DNA of 64,000 bases from Amycolatopsis pithecellobii (GTDB taxonomy: Bacteria; Actinomycetota; Actinomycetes; Mycobacteriales; Pseudonocardiaceae): the NCBI RefSeq assembly GCF_009707865.1, contig NZ_WMBA01000041.1, positions 1 to 64,000 of the forward strand. The letters are read 5' to 3'. Positions within the stretch are counted from its first letter, which is position 1; the number at the start of each line of letters is the position of its first letter. Of the stretch, positions 28,113-37,051 are shown piece by piece. The notes under the pieces are model-generated. The model had not been told where the DNA came from, searched no databases, and worked only from the letters and a program-made list of their open reading frames with translations. A program made the position numbers and the translations under genes.

Positions 28113-28712
28113 TTAGACGATCTCAATGTCTAGCCCATGTGAGTACGCTGGAACACCGTTCAACGCCCTGGCTTTCCCTTGAGGGAAGCCCACTGTGCGC
28201 ACTGGGGCACCATTCACGAGCAATGGCATCCGCGCCGGGCTCGCACCGACGTAGGCGAAAACCTCTGGCAGTTCCCGGCCGTCCTCGAGTGTGACCCCGT
28301 TTTCGAGGCGTGCGAGGTGGTATCGCTCGCCCCGTCCTTCGCACACGTCAAGCACCGCAAGCTGCTCCGGCGTGGCGAGCCACACCGCGTGGGTCTCCAC
28401 GACTCCCGGGCATGCGGCCAGCGTTGCCGTCCGTTGCCCGTCCGAGGCCCGGAACCCCGCCGCCCACACCGCGGCCATGTCGGTGCAGTACGCGCGCAGC
28501 ACCACGACGTCACCGGTCAGGCCCAGATTTTGGCGCAACCACGTCATTTTCGACGGGCAGGCATTGGAACCGTAGGCCAGCACCGGGATGCGGCCGGTGT
28601 GGTCGAGGTCAACGGGTAGCTCGTATCCGTGCCCGTCGCGATGGACGAACGAACAATCCGGCCGAGCCCCGGGATAGGGATCGGCCGGATAGTCGGTATC
28701 ACTGAAGATCAG
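28113..28712 (-). CDS. gamma-glutamylcyclotransferase-fold protein, apparent CTG start
   Basis: The protein is 199 residues if read from a CTG at 28712, or 156 from a GTG at 28583. [12 protein letters not shown] carries the YGSN signature of the gamma-glutamylcyclotransferase-like fold. The longer reading is favoured because 28584-28711 stays open and encodes protein-like sequence ([16 protein letters not shown]). The CTG overlaps the mscR stop as CTGA, mimicking the ATGA couplings seen elsewhere here, with TGGTGGA upstream. No ATG, GTG or TTG lies in that stretch before an upstream stop. The substrate is unknown. Coupling to mscR hints at thiol or amine metabolism (inference). Confidence 0.7.
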   Translation of the reverse strand: MIFSDTDYPADPYPGARPDCSFVHRDGHGYELPVDLDHTGRIPVLAYGSNACPSKMTWLRQNLGLTGDVVVLRAYCTDMAAVWAAGFRASDGQRTATLAACPGVVETHAVWLATPEQLAVLDVCEGRGERYHLARLENGVTLEDGRELPEVFAYVGASPARMPLLVNGAPVRTVGFPQGKARALNGVPAYSHGLDIEIV

Positions 28713-29809
28713 GAGAATTCCACCACGCTGCGCAGCACCTCACCGTGATGCATCCGGCTGAACGCTTGCTCCACCCCGTCCGCCGAGATCCGCTCGGTGA
28801 CGAACTTGTCCACCGGCAACCGACCCTGCAGGTACAGGTCCACCAGCGCGGGGAAATCCCGCGACGGCAGGCAGTCGCCGTACCACGACGATTTCAGCGA
28901 GCCGCCGCGCGAGAAGAAATCGATGAGCGGCATGTCGTTCAGGCGCATGTCCGGCGTCGGCACGCCGACGAGCACCACCGTGCCCGCGAGGTCGCGGCCG
29001 TAGAACGCGGTCCGCCAGGTCTCGGGACGGCCGACCGCGTCGATCACCACGTCGGCCCCGAACGAGCTGGTCAGGTCCTGGATGGCCTCGACCACCTCGT
29101 CCTCGCTCTTGCCGCGTGAGTTGACGGTGTGGGTCGCGCCGAAGTCCTTGGCCCAGCCGAGTTTCCGGTCGTCCACATCTACGGCGATGATCTTTCCGGC
29201 ACCGGCGAGCCGCGCACCGGCGATCGCCGCGTCACCGACCCCACCGCAGCCGATCACGGCGACGGTGTCCCCGCGGCCGACCGCACCGGTGTTGATCGCC
29301 GCGCCGATCCCGGCCATCACTCCGCAGCCGAGCAGGCCGGCGACGGCGGGTTCCGCGTCGGGACTGACCTTGGTGCACTGCCCGGCGTGCACGAGCGTCT
29401 TGTCGAGGAACGCGCCGATGCCCAGCGCGGGGCTGAGTTTCGTGCCGTCGGCCAGCGTCATCGGCTGCGCGGCGTTGTGCGTGTTGAAGCAGTACCACGG
29501 CTTACCCCGCTTGCAGGCGCGGCAGGTGCCGCAGACGGCGCGCCAGTTCAGGATGACGTAGTCGCCCGGTTCGAGGTCGGTGACGCCGTCACCGACCTGC
29601 TCGACATAGCCTGCGGCCTCGTGCCCGAGGAGGAACGGGTAGTCGTCGTTGATCCCGCCGTCGCGGTAGTGCATGTCGGTGTGGCACACGCCGCAGGCCT
29701 TGACCGACACAACCGCCTCACCGGGTCCCGGGTCCGGCACCAGCACGGTTTCCAGCGAGACCGGTTCACCCTTGGCGCGAGAAACGACTCCACGGACTTC
29801 GTGCGGCAT
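28709..29809 (-). CDS. mscR: S-(hydroxymethyl)mycothiol dehydrogenase (mycothiol-dependent formaldehyde dehydrogenase)
   Basis: The protein is 366 residues of the zinc alcohol dehydrogenase family. It oxidises the formaldehyde-mycothiol adduct with NAD+ and also reduces S-nitrosomycothiol in relatives. Catalytic zinc ligands are Cys42 and His63 (GHE), with a third cysteine in LLGCGVM. The structural zinc cysteines are 93, 96, 99 and 107. The NAD fold motif is [14 protein letters not shown]. The sequence follows the mycobacterial enzyme (Rv2259) closely along its whole length. It marks a mycothiol-making actinomycete. The cyclotransferase-like gene is translationally coupled downstream. Confidence 0.95.
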   Translation of the reverse strand: MPHEVRGVVSRAKGEPVSLETVLVPDPGPGEAVVSVKACGVCHTDMHYRDGGINDDYPFLLGHEAAGYVEQVGDGVTDLEPGDYVILNWRAVCGTCRACKRGKPWYCFNTHNAAQPMTLADGTKLSPALGIGAFLDKTLVHAGQCTKVSPDAEPAVAGLLGCGVMAGIGAAINTGAVGRGDTVAVIGCGGVGDAAIAGARLAGAGKIIAVDVDDRKLGWAKDFGATHTVNSRGKSEDEVVEAIQDLTSSFGADVVIDAVGRPETWRTAFYGRDLAGTVVLVGVPTPDMRLNDMPLIDFFSRGGSLKSSWYGDCLPSRDFPALVDLYLQGRLPVDKFVTERISADGVEQAFSRMHHGEVLRSVVEFS

Positions 29810-29880
29810 CGTGCGACCACCTTCCCTACTGTTCGCTTGCCCCGAAGCTTGCCATGAAACGTGGTGATATCGCGATATGG

Positions 29881-31065
29881 CTACGGCGTGATGAGGTAGG
29901 CGATCCCGCCGCTGCCGCTCGCGACCGTGCCGTCCTCGGTGTAACGCTGGGTGCGCTGCCAGATGTTTTCGAACTGGGCGCGCTTGTAGACAGTTCGCAC
30001 ACGGTCGTTGCTGCTCGCGGCCGGGTCGTTCACGATCACGTCACCGTCCTTCGTGAACCCGGTGACGACCCAGATATGGCCTGCCGTCCCGTAACCGGCG
30101 TTGTCGAGCTCGCCGGCGCGGAACGACTGTGAGGTGATCACCGGGATCCCGCGCGCGACGTAGTCTTCCAGTTCGGTCAGCGAATGCAGCCGGGTGATGT
30201 GCCCGTGCAGGCCGAATTCCGCGGCGTAGGCGGTGTTGAACGGCCAGTTCCCGGTGCCCTGGTAGGAATAGTCGTAGGTGTTGCGGGCCGCGTAATCCAC
30301 CGTGCGGTCGACGTCGTCCGCGGGAATCCATGACATGTCGGCTTCGGTGGGCCGGCGCCCCCAGTACTCGACGACCATTTCCGTCGCGGTGGGACTGCAC
30401 CAGTTCTCGCCGCCACCGCCGTACTCCGGGAAGTGTCCTTTGTGGAGGTTCTGGGCATGCGCGGGCACCGGCAGTTCCACCCCGGTTGCCTTGCCCGGCG
30501 GGGAAACCGGCACGGTGAACCGGTCCGGGACGTCTGACGCCATCGCCCCGATCGTGCGCACCGCCGGGGCGCGCGCGCCGGGCTCGTGGTACAGGCTCAC
30601 CCGCAACCGGTACGACCGCAGGGTCACGCCCGGCTTCATGACAAGCGTGTCGACGCTCACCGACGCGTTCGCGTCGTCCTGGCCCTCGACGCTGGTGCGC
30701 CGGAAATCCGTGTCAGCACTGGCCCAGCGGCCCAGCACGTACCACGCGGTCCCGGTGCCCGTGCTCGTTTCGCCCTGAGCTTCGACCTGGAGCCAGCTGT
30801 GCGGTGGCGTCTGTGCGTTCCACGAAGCGATCAGTTGCGTCGCGCCGAACCCGGGCCGGAACTCGGGCGAAGTCCATTGCGCGTACTCGTACGCCTTTCC
30901 GCCGAAGTCGATGCGGCCGGACGGCCGCGCGACGGGATCGTGCCAGTCGTGGTAGCTGATCGCCTCGTCACCGGCGCGGGTCGGCTGGGCGGCCGCGGGC
31001 GGCGCGGTCATCGCCGCCAGGATCGCCGGGACCACAAGCAAACCACTGACGCACCTACCTGTCAT
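29881..31065 (-). CDS. secreted C39-type cysteine peptidase-like protein
   Basis: The protein is 394 residues with a signal peptide of about 26 residues (ending PPAAAQ). Residues 35-200 are a beta-rich N-terminal domain. The C-terminal domain is of the peptidase C39-like group: Cys223 in [11 protein letters not shown], His330 in [12 protein letters not shown] and Asp347 in VNDPAA form the expected triad. It is not fused to an ABC exporter, so it is a free extracellular enzyme and not a bacteriocin-leader peptidase. The substrate is unknown. A 71-base gap separates it from mscR. Confidence 0.85.
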   Translation of the reverse strand: MTGRCVSGLLVVPAILAAMTAPPAAAQPTRAGDEAISYHDWHDPVARPSGRIDFGGKAYEYAQWTSPEFRPGFGATQLIASWNAQTPPHSWLQVEAQGETSTGTGTAWYVLGRWASADTDFRRTSVEGQDDANASVSVDTLVMKPGVTLRSYRLRVSLYHEPGARAPAVRTIGAMASDVPDRFTVPVSPPGKATGVELPVPAHAQNLHKGHFPEYGGGGENWCSPTATEMVVEYWGRRPTEADMSWIPADDVDRTVDYAARNTYDYSYQGTGNWPFNTAYAAEFGLHGHITRLHSLTELEDYVARGIPVITSQSFRAGELDNAGYGTAGHIWVVTGFTKDGDVIVNDPAASSNDRVRTVYKRAQFENIWQRTQRYTEDGTVASGSGGIAYLITP

Positions 31066-31077
31066 CAGGTTAGTTTC

Positions 31078-31500
31078 CTACGAAAGCACGGCCTGGGTCT
31101 GCGTCACTTTCGCGGCGAGTTTCCCCGCGTCGTCCCGGATTTCCGTCTCGACCACGATGACTGTGCGCCCGGTGTGCAGCGCACGCGACGTCGCCGTCGC
31201 GTGGCCATCACGGATCGCGCGCAGGAAGTTCGTCTTGGACTCGATCGTCGTGGTGCCCTTCACGCCCTCTGGCAGGTTGAGGAACGCACACACCGCGGCT
31301 GTGGCGTCGGCCAGCGACATCAGCACGCCCCCGTGCAGGACGCCACCCACGGTGCACAACGATTCCGCCCAGGCCAGCCGCGAGGTCACCACCTCGCGGC
31401 TGTGCCCGAGCACCTCGACGCCGAGCTGTTTCGTGAACGGCATCGTCTGGTGGAACAACGCCGTCCCGGCTTCGTCGGAGTCAGAAGTGCCGGACGTCAA
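31078..31500 (-). CDS. PaaI-family hotdog thioesterase
   Basis: The protein is 140 residues. GGVLHGGVLMSLADATAA is the hotdog helix motif with the usual HGG near residue 56, and TIESKTNFLRAI is the second conserved strand. Such enzymes hydrolyse acyl- or aryl-CoA thioesters in the cytoplasm. It overlaps the end of the CoA ligase gene by 20 bases and so belongs to the same operon, where it could release or proofread acyl-CoA. A shorter start at the internal ATG (MPFTKQLG) is possible. Confidence 0.88.
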   Translation of the reverse strand: MTSGTSDSDEAGTALFHQTMPFTKQLGVEVLGHSREVVTSRLAWAESLCTVGGVLHGGVLMSLADATAAVCAFLNLPEGVKGTTTIESKTNFLRAIRDGHATATSRALHTGRTVIVVETEIRDDAGKLAAKVTQTQAVLS

Positions 31501-33109
31501 GCTTGCCCTCCGAGTTCATGGCCCGCAGCCGCTTCTTGTCGAACTTCCCGACGCTCGTCTTCGGCACCTCGTCGATGAACGTCCAGTGCTCCGGCAGTTG
31601 CCACTTGGCGACCTTGTCCTGCAGGTATTCGCGCAATTGGTCGGCGGTCACGTTCTCGCCCTCGCGGACGACGACGGCGACCAGTGGCCGCTCGTCCCAC
31701 TTCTCGTCCGGGACGCCGATCACCGCGGCTTCGGCGACAGCGGGGTGCGCCATGACGGCGTTCTCCAAGTCCACGGAGGAGATCCACTCACCGCCGGATT
31801 TGATGACGTCCTTCGAGCGGTCGGTCAACGTGAGGTAGCCGTCCGGGCTGATCTTGCCGATGTCGCCGGTGCGCAGCCAGCCGTCGTGGAACTTCTCCGG
31901 GTCCACCGCGGAACCGCCGAAGTACGATGCGGCGATCCACGGGCCCTGCACCTCCAGTTCACCCACGGATTCGTTGTCCCACGGCACTTCCTCGCCGTTA
32001 TCGCCGATCAGGCGCGCGTTCACGGAGGCGGGGAAGCGGCCCTGGGTGTAGCGGTAGGCCCACCGCTCTTCACCCGTGGCCGACTTCGGCGGCCGGGCGA
32101 CGCTGCCCAGCGGCGAGGTCTCGGTCATGCCCCAGGCATGCAGGATCGGCACGCCGTGGCGCTCCTCGAAGGTGTGCATCAGCGACGGCGGCGCCGCAGA
32201 TCCCCCGACGATGACTTCGCGCAGGTGGCTGATGTCCTGCGGGTGGGTTTCCAGTTGCCGCAGGAGGCCCTGCCAGATGGTTGGTACCGCGGCCGCGTAC
32301 GTCGGCTTCTCGGCCGCGAGGATCTGGGCGATCGGCTCGGGCTGCAGGAACCGGTCGGGCATCACGAGTGAGGCGCCGATCATGAGCGCGGCATAGGGCA
32401 AGCCCCACGACATCACGTGGAACATGGGCACGATCACGAGCGCGGTGTCGCTCTGGGCGAGGTTGATCGAGTCGGACATCGTGACCTGCATCGAGTGCAG
32501 CCAGACCGAGCGGTGCGAGTACACGACGCCCTTCGGGTCACCCGTCGTGCCGGAGGTGTAACACATCGCCGCGGCCGAGCGTTCGTCCACGTCGGGCCAG
32601 TCGAAGGTGTCCGGCTGGGCCGCGAGAAGCTCGTCGTAGGAGTGCACCTCCACACCATCCGGCGCATCCAGGGCGGCCGGGTCACCGTTCGCGACGACGA
32701 TGTGGCGCACCGTCTTCATGGTCGGCAGCACCTTCGCCAGCAGCGGCACGAGCGTCCCGTCGACCAGGATGACCTGGTCCTCGGCGTGGTTGGCCACGTA
32801 CGTGAGCTGCTCGGGGAACAGGCGGATGTTGAGGGTGTGCAGCACCGCGCCCATCGCGGGGACCGCGCAGTAGGCGGCCATGTGCTCGGCGTTGTTCCAC
32901 ATGAAGGTGCCGACCCGCTGATCACCGGTGATCCCCAGGCCGCGCAGCGCGTTGGCCAGCCTCGCGGCGTTGCGGGCCACGTCGGCGAAGGTTTCCCGGC
33001 GGGAGCCGGACCCGGTCCAGGTGATGATTTCGCTGGTCGAGTGCACTTTGCTGGCGTATCGCAGCAGGGTGCCGATGGAGAGGTGTCCGTCCTGCATGGT
33101 GCTGAGCAT
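31481..33109 (-). CDS. fatty-acid/acyl-CoA ligase (FadD-type)
   Basis: The protein is 542 residues of the ANL superfamily, activating a carboxylate to acyl-AMP and then acyl-CoA. The nucleotide-binding loop YTSGTTGDPKGV is near residue 184. AWGMTETSPLG is the A5 motif, TGDIGKISPDGYLTLTDR the A7/A8 region, and the catalytic lysine is in SVGKFDKKRLR. The pattern fits medium- or long-chain substrates. GGGAG precedes the ATG. It is the first gene of an operon with the PaaI thioesterase. Confidence 0.92.
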   Translation of the reverse strand: MLSTMQDGHLSIGTLLRYASKVHSTSEIITWTGSGSRRETFADVARNAARLANALRGLGITGDQRVGTFMWNNAEHMAAYCAVPAMGAVLHTLNIRLFPEQLTYVANHAEDQVILVDGTLVPLLAKVLPTMKTVRHIVVANGDPAALDAPDGVEVHSYDELLAAQPDTFDWPDVDERSAAAMCYTSGTTGDPKGVVYSHRSVWLHSMQVTMSDSINLAQSDTALVIVPMFHVMSWGLPYAALMIGASLVMPDRFLQPEPIAQILAAEKPTYAAAVPTIWQGLLRQLETHPQDISHLREVIVGGSAAPPSLMHTFEERHGVPILHAWGMTETSPLGSVARPPKSATGEERWAYRYTQGRFPASVNARLIGDNGEEVPWDNESVGELEVQGPWIAASYFGGSAVDPEKFHDGWLRTGDIGKISPDGYLTLTDRSKDVIKSGGEWISSVDLENAVMAHPAVAEAAVIGVPDEKWDERPLVAVVVREGENVTADQLREYLQDKVAKWQLPEHWTFIDEVPKTSVGKFDKKRLRAMNSEGKLDVRHF

Positions 33110-33370
33110 GGGGCTACTCCCGGCCGGTGATCCAACGGTGAGCGATGGCTTAGTGCGACTTTAGGGCTTGGTGAGTGGTGGCCGCCACAACCCTCTTTCC
33201 CTTCCCCGACCGGGCGAGTGCACGCGTGTCGATTTCGCGGCATCGGCCCAGGTGGCGTTTACTGGGCGCGTGGACCAGACGGCCTGGCCAGCGCTTGCTC
33301 GTGCAAGCACCAGCTGGGTGCCCGGCCGTCGCCGCGAAAGCGGACATCCGAAAGAGGAAGGACTAGTACG

Positions 33371-33682
33371 TTGGCTCTGCCTACGTTGACTCCGGAGCAG
33401 CGCAAGGAGGCTCTGGCCAAGGCGGCCGAGGCTCGCAAGGCTCGTTCCGAGCTGCTCGCGTCGATCAAGTCCGGCAAGCAGAGCATCGACAAGGTGCTGC
33501 TGAAAGCCAAGGAGGACAAGACCATCGGCAAGACGAAGGTCACGCAGCTGCTGAAGGCCGTGCCCGGACTCGGTGCCGTCAAGGTGGCCGCCCTGCTGGA
33601 GCAGGCCGGTATCGACCCCGACCGGCGCGCGGCCGGACTCGGCGAGCGCCAGCGCGAAGCGCTGATCGACGCGCTCAAGTAA
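33371..33682 (+). CDS. mihF: actinobacterial integration host factor (mIHF)
   Basis: The protein is 103 residues and starts at a TTG preceded by GGAAGGA. It begins LALPTLTPEQRKEAL (the first residue translated as Met), then has a basic helix (AAEARKARSELL), followed by the S13-like helix-two-turn-helix domain (KTKVTQLLKAVPGLGAVKVA) and the family ending GLGERQREALIDAL. mIHF binds DNA without strong sequence choice and shapes the nucleoid. The gene normally precedes gmk; here it stands between fadD and an isochorismate synthase. A hairpin follows, so it is monocistronic. Confidence 0.92.
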   Translation: MALPTLTPEQRKEALAKAAEARKARSELLASIKSGKQSIDKVLLKAKEDKTIGKTKVTQLLKAVPGLGAVKVAALLEQAGIDPDRRAAGLGERQREALIDALK

Positions 33683-33690
33683 GCCGGCGC

Positions 33691-33734
33691 CGGTGGGCAC
33701 GTGACGCCAGGCACGTCGCGCCACGTGCCCACCG
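33691..33734. terminator. hairpin after mihF
   Basis: CGGTGGGCACGTG and CACGTGCCCACCG form a perfect 13-base-pair stem around an 18-base loop, nine bases after the mihF stop. No T-run follows, which is common for actinobacterial terminators. Confidence 0.65.
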
Positions 33735-33755
33735 AAGTGCGCTCACAATGGAGGC

Positions 33756-34871
33756 GTGGACGCCGACCGATTGCTCGAGGACTACACGCCCGGAGATTTC
33801 TTTTTCGGCACTTCCCGGCGCGCGATCCTGGGGTCCGGCTCCCAGCAGGTCTTCACCGGTGCCGATGTGGTGTCGCTGAGCGAGATCGTGCCTGAAGCCC
33901 TGGCCGGTTCGCCGGAGTCGTTGGCGGTCGGTGTGCTGCCGTTCGACACGGCGGGCGTCCCCGGGCACATCATCATCCCGGAGACGGTACGTGTCGCCGG
34001 GCCTGCGCGGCCCCGGGAGCGAAAGTTCATCGGTGCGCCGAGCGCGGTGCGTGCGGTGCCTGATCCCGTCCGGCATGTTGAGGCTGTCGGGCGTGCGGTA
34101 AAAATCCTTCGCGATGGCGGCCTGCGGAAGGTCGTGCTGGCGCGGGCCCTGGATCTGGAATTCGATTTCGATGTGCCGGGGCAAGCCATCCTGCACAACC
34201 TGGCGACGGACAAGGCCGGCGCCTACACCTATGCGGCAGGCTTGCCGAACGGGCGATCGTTGATCGGTGCCACCCCGGAGTTACTTTTGTCGCGGGTCGG
34301 CGGGCAGGTCATCTCGCACCCGCATGCCGGCTCGATGCCACGCTCAGCGGATCCCGTCACGGACCGGGAAAATGCGGATATCTTGGCAAACTCGCGGAAG
34401 GACCATGTCGAACACGCGATCCTGACCGAGGCGATCGTCGAAACCCTGCGCCCGTTCTGCCGCCGGCTCGATGTTCCCCGCTCACCGTCCCTCGTCTCGA
34501 CGCCGACGATGTGGCACCTTGGCACAGTGGTGAAGGGTGAGCTCGCGGACCGGGATGTCACGGCGCTCCGCTTGGCCGCCGCACTGCACCCGACGCCCGC
34601 GATCTGCGGCAGCCCCACCGAAGCGGCGCGGCAATTGGTCGGAGAACTGGAGCCGTTCGACCGTGGCTACTACGCCGGCGCGGTCGGCTGGATGACCCCA
34701 GACGGCGACGGCGAATGGGCAGTGTCCATCCGCTGCGCCGAAGTGGCCCCCCGAGCCCTGCGCCTCTACGCCGGCGGCGGCATCGTCCCCGCCTCGGACC
34801 CCAAAGCAGAACTGGACGAAACCTCAGCAAAGTTTCAGACACTGCTGAGAGCAATGGGCCTAGACCTGTAG
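33756..34871 (+). CDS. isochorismate synthase (EntC/DhbC type)
   Basis: The protein is 371 residues from a GTG at 33756. It converts chorismate to isochorismate, the first step to salicylate- or dihydroxybenzoate-based siderophores, or to menaquinone. The C-terminal chorismate-binding domain shows LRKVVLARAL, SLIGATPELLLSR, the NSRKDHVEHA segment, TPAICGSPTEAAR, and RGYYAGAVGW with SIRCAE, all typical of the family. No entA or entB gene adjoins it. A Sfp-type PPTase gene converges on it across repeat DNA. The last codons are followed directly by the dispersed repeat. Confidence 0.9.
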   Translation: MDADRLLEDYTPGDFFFGTSRRAILGSGSQQVFTGADVVSLSEIVPEALAGSPESLAVGVLPFDTAGVPGHIIIPETVRVAGPARPRERKFIGAPSAVRAVPDPVRHVEAVGRAVKILRDGGLRKVVLARALDLEFDFDVPGQAILHNLATDKAGAYTYAAGLPNGRSLIGATPELLLSRVGGQVISHPHAGSMPRSADPVTDRENADILANSRKDHVEHAILTEAIVETLRPFCRRLDVPRSPSLVSTPTMWHLGTVVKGELADRDVTALRLAAALHPTPAICGSPTEAARQLVGELEPFDRGYYAGAVGWMTPDGDGEWAVSIRCAEVAPRALRLYAGGGIVPASDPKAELDETSAKFQTLLRAMGLDL

Positions 34872-34878
34872 AACCCCA

Positions 34879-35110
34879 GAGTTGGGTGGTCATCCCGGAG
34901 GCAGCCCGTCCGGCGAGGACATCTTTTGATCTTGTGGTCGCGCTTCGCGCGATGCCCTTCGGGCTCTCTGGCGGGTGACCGGGCGCGGGGCGCCCTCGTT
35001 CCAGCGGGGTGGGTATGGGCGTTGGGCCCACTCGCTTCGCATCGACGGCCGCCGGTTTCGTCGTGGGGCGTGGCCGGTTGGGGCCCATTGGCTTTCGTCG
35101 ACGGCCGCCA
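34879..35110 (+). repeat. dispersed intergenic repeat, copy A
   Basis: This about 230-base non-coding block fills the space between the convergent isochorismate synthase and PPTase genes. It is closely similar to the reverse complement of 45803-46078. The longest shared identity is 31 bases (34937-34967 here, 45992-46022 there), and a 24-base identity lies at about 35007-35030. It has two adjacent hairpins (TCGCGC-TTC-GCGCGA and GCCC-TTC-GGGC) and two copies of CGACGGCCGCC about 55 bases apart. Its first 19 bases match the arms of the long inverted repeat at 46104-46258. It encodes no credible protein. Confidence 0.8.
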
Positions 35111-35119
35111 CTTTTAATC

Positions 35120-35788
35120 TCAGCTCTCCCACTGCTGCTCTGTAATACTCACCGGCTCCGTCGTCAGGAACGCCACCGCTGCGCGATACCCGTCACCAGG
35201 GTTGAGGTCCGCCAGCTGTGTCGTCTCCGGGTCCAAGGCGGGATCCGCCGATGAAGCCAAGCGGGCACCGTCGAGGGTGATGCTTTGCAGGGGGATTTTG
35301 AGGCCACGTCCGGTCGCCTTCATCAAGGCTTCTTTTCGGGTCCAGTACTGGAAGAAAGCGCTTACCCGCTCCGCCGAACCCAAGCCGCGCAACGCGGCTT
35401 GCTCGTGTTCGTTCAATGCGTACTCGATGAGCTGGTCGTCTGCGCGCCGGGTGTCGGTCTCGACGTCAAGGCCGACCGGCACCGTGGTGACCGCGAGGCC
35501 GATGCGTTCGCCCGAATGGGAAATCGAGAATTCCACGCCGGCCAGTTTCGGCTTCCCGTGTGGCTTTCCACAGTCATCACAGGTTGCGTCGAACCGCACA
35601 TCGCCGGGCGCGACACCCAGCTGAGCACCCAGCACGGTCTTCGCCAGTATCCGCCCGGTCAGGAAGCGCCGCTGGTCGATCTCCCGCCGGTACGCCTCGA
35701 AACGACCGTGTTCCAGCTCGTCCAGCAGGGCCAACTCGTTCGCCTCGCCGCGCACGGGGCGGGCCCACCAGACCGCACACTCGATCAC
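35120..35788 (-). CDS. Sfp-type 4'-phosphopantetheinyl transferase
   Basis: The protein is 222 residues from a GTG. It transfers phosphopantetheine from CoA to carrier-protein serines of NRPS, PKS or related synthases. The magnesium site is VGLDVE (Asp108 and Glu110), and the second motif is FFQYWTRKEALMKATGRGL with Lys152-Glu153 and Lys157. The length and HGKPKL segment fit Sfp more than AcpS. No NRPS is visible in the window, so it may act elsewhere on the chromosome. It converges on the isochorismate synthase gene, consistent with a siderophore link (inference). Confidence 0.92.
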   Translation of the reverse strand: MIECAVWWARPVRGEANELALLDELEHGRFEAYRREIDQRRFLTGRILAKTVLGAQLGVAPGDVRFDATCDDCGKPHGKPKLAGVEFSISHSGERIGLAVTTVPVGLDVETDTRRADDQLIEYALNEHEQAALRGLGSAERVSAFFQYWTRKEALMKATGRGLKIPLQSITLDGARLASSADPALDPETTQLADLNPGDGYRAAVAFLTTEPVSITEQQWES

Positions 35789-35838
35789 CGGTCCAACCTA
35801 CCGGTTTCTCTCCACGGCCAGGTCCGCTAGCCTGAGGG

Positions 35839-35852
35839 TAAGCAAGCGCTTA
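35839..35852. promoter_or_regulatory. putative operator upstream of acyl-CoA dehydrogenase
   Basis: TAAGCAAGCGCTTA has perfect five-base arms (TAAGC and GCTTA) and a central AAGCGCTT palindrome. It lies 18 bases before the start of the acyl-CoA dehydrogenase and about 50 bases from the divergent PPTase start. Sites of this shape are common TetR targets in front of acyl-CoA genes in actinobacteria. The cognate regulator is not obvious here. Confidence 0.5.
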
Positions 35853-35870
35853 GTGCGTCGGAGGTACGCG

Positions 35871-37040
35871 ATGGACTTCACCCTCAGCACGGAAGAACGC
35901 GAAGTGCGGGACTGGGTGCGCACGTTCGTGCAGCGAGAACTGGCGCCCATGGAGCAGGAAGTGCTGCGCCGGGAGCGCGCCGGCCAGCCGGGCGTCACTG
36001 CCGAGGAGCTGCATGCACTCCAGCTCAAGGCCAAGGAATCCGGCTTCTGGGGGGTCCAGACGCCCGAAGAGTACGGCGGCATGGGGTTGTCAGCCGTGAT
36101 GACCGCGCTGCTCGAAGCCGAGCTCGGCCGCACGTTCGTGCCCTTCCGGTTCGGTGGCGCGGCGGACAACATCCTGTTCCACGCCAACGATGAGCAGAAG
36201 GAGCGCTACCTGCTGCCGACCATCTCGGGTGAGCGCAGGTCGTGTTTCGCGATCACCGAGCCCGGCGCGGGGTCGGACGCCAAGGCGATCCGCACCTCGG
36301 CCCGCAAGGACGGTGCGGACTGGATCATCAACGGTGAGAAGACCTTCATCACCGGTGGCCACGAAGCCGATTTCGCCATGGTGTTCGCGGTCACCGACCC
36401 GGTGAAGGGCGCGAACGGTGGTGTCACGTGCTTCCTCGTCGACCGTGAGATGGGCTGGAAGTCCGAGTACATCGACACGATGGGCGAATGGGGCCCGGCC
36501 TCGTTGATTTTCCAGGATGTCCGGGTGCCCGAGAGCCAGATCCTCGGCGAACTCGGCCGGGGTTTCGAGCTGGCGATGCAGTGGATCGGCCGAGGCCGCT
36601 ACCTCCTGCCGGCCCGCGCGATCGGCTCGTGCGAGCGGCTGCTGTCGATGGCGATCGAGCACGCCAACACGCGGCAGACCTTCGGTGCGCCGATCGCGGA
36701 GCGGCAGGCGATTCAGTGGATGATCGCGGACTCCGGGGTCGAGCTGGAGGCACTGCGCTGGCTGGTGCTGCACGCGGCGTGGCAGGTTGACCAGGGCATG
36801 GACTCGCGGCACGCGCAGTCGATCGCCAAGCTGTACGGCGGCCAGAAGGCGAACGAGATCGTCGACCGGGTGCTGCAGATCCACGGCGGGATGGGTTACA
36901 CGCGTGAACTGCCGATCGAGCGCTGGTACCGCGAGCTGCGGTTGCTGCGCATCTACGAAGGTACCGACGAGATCCAGCGCCGGACGATCGCGCGGAACCT
37001 GCTCAAGGGGCACGTCAAGGTGACCGGCATCCTCGGCTAG
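35871..37040 (+). CDS. acyl-CoA dehydrogenase
   Basis: The protein is 389 residues. ITEPGAGSDAKAIRTSA is the substrate/FAD segment, INGEKTFITGG the middle domain, and LLRIYEGTDEIQRRTIARNLL the C-terminal signature with the Glu in the common catalytic position. GGAGG lies six bases before ATG 35871; an in-frame ATG at 35853 is rejected because it falls in the operator-to-ribosome-site interval. The gene stands alone, with an operator-like palindrome in front and a hairpin after it. Chain-length preference cannot be told. Confidence 0.92.
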   Translation: MDFTLSTEEREVRDWVRTFVQRELAPMEQEVLRRERAGQPGVTAEELHALQLKAKESGFWGVQTPEEYGGMGLSAVMTALLEAELGRTFVPFRFGGAADNILFHANDEQKERYLLPTISGERRSCFAITEPGAGSDAKAIRTSARKDGADWIINGEKTFITGGHEADFAMVFAVTDPVKGANGGVTCFLVDREMGWKSEYIDTMGEWGPASLIFQDVRVPESQILGELGRGFELAMQWIGRGRYLLPARAIGSCERLLSMAIEHANTRQTFGAPIAERQAIQWMIADSGVELEALRWLVLHAAWQVDQGMDSRHAQSIAKLYGGQKANEIVDRVLQIHGGMGYTRELPIERWYRELRLLRIYEGTDEIQRRTIARNLLKGHVKVTGILG

Positions 37041-37051
37041 AACACCAGGCG

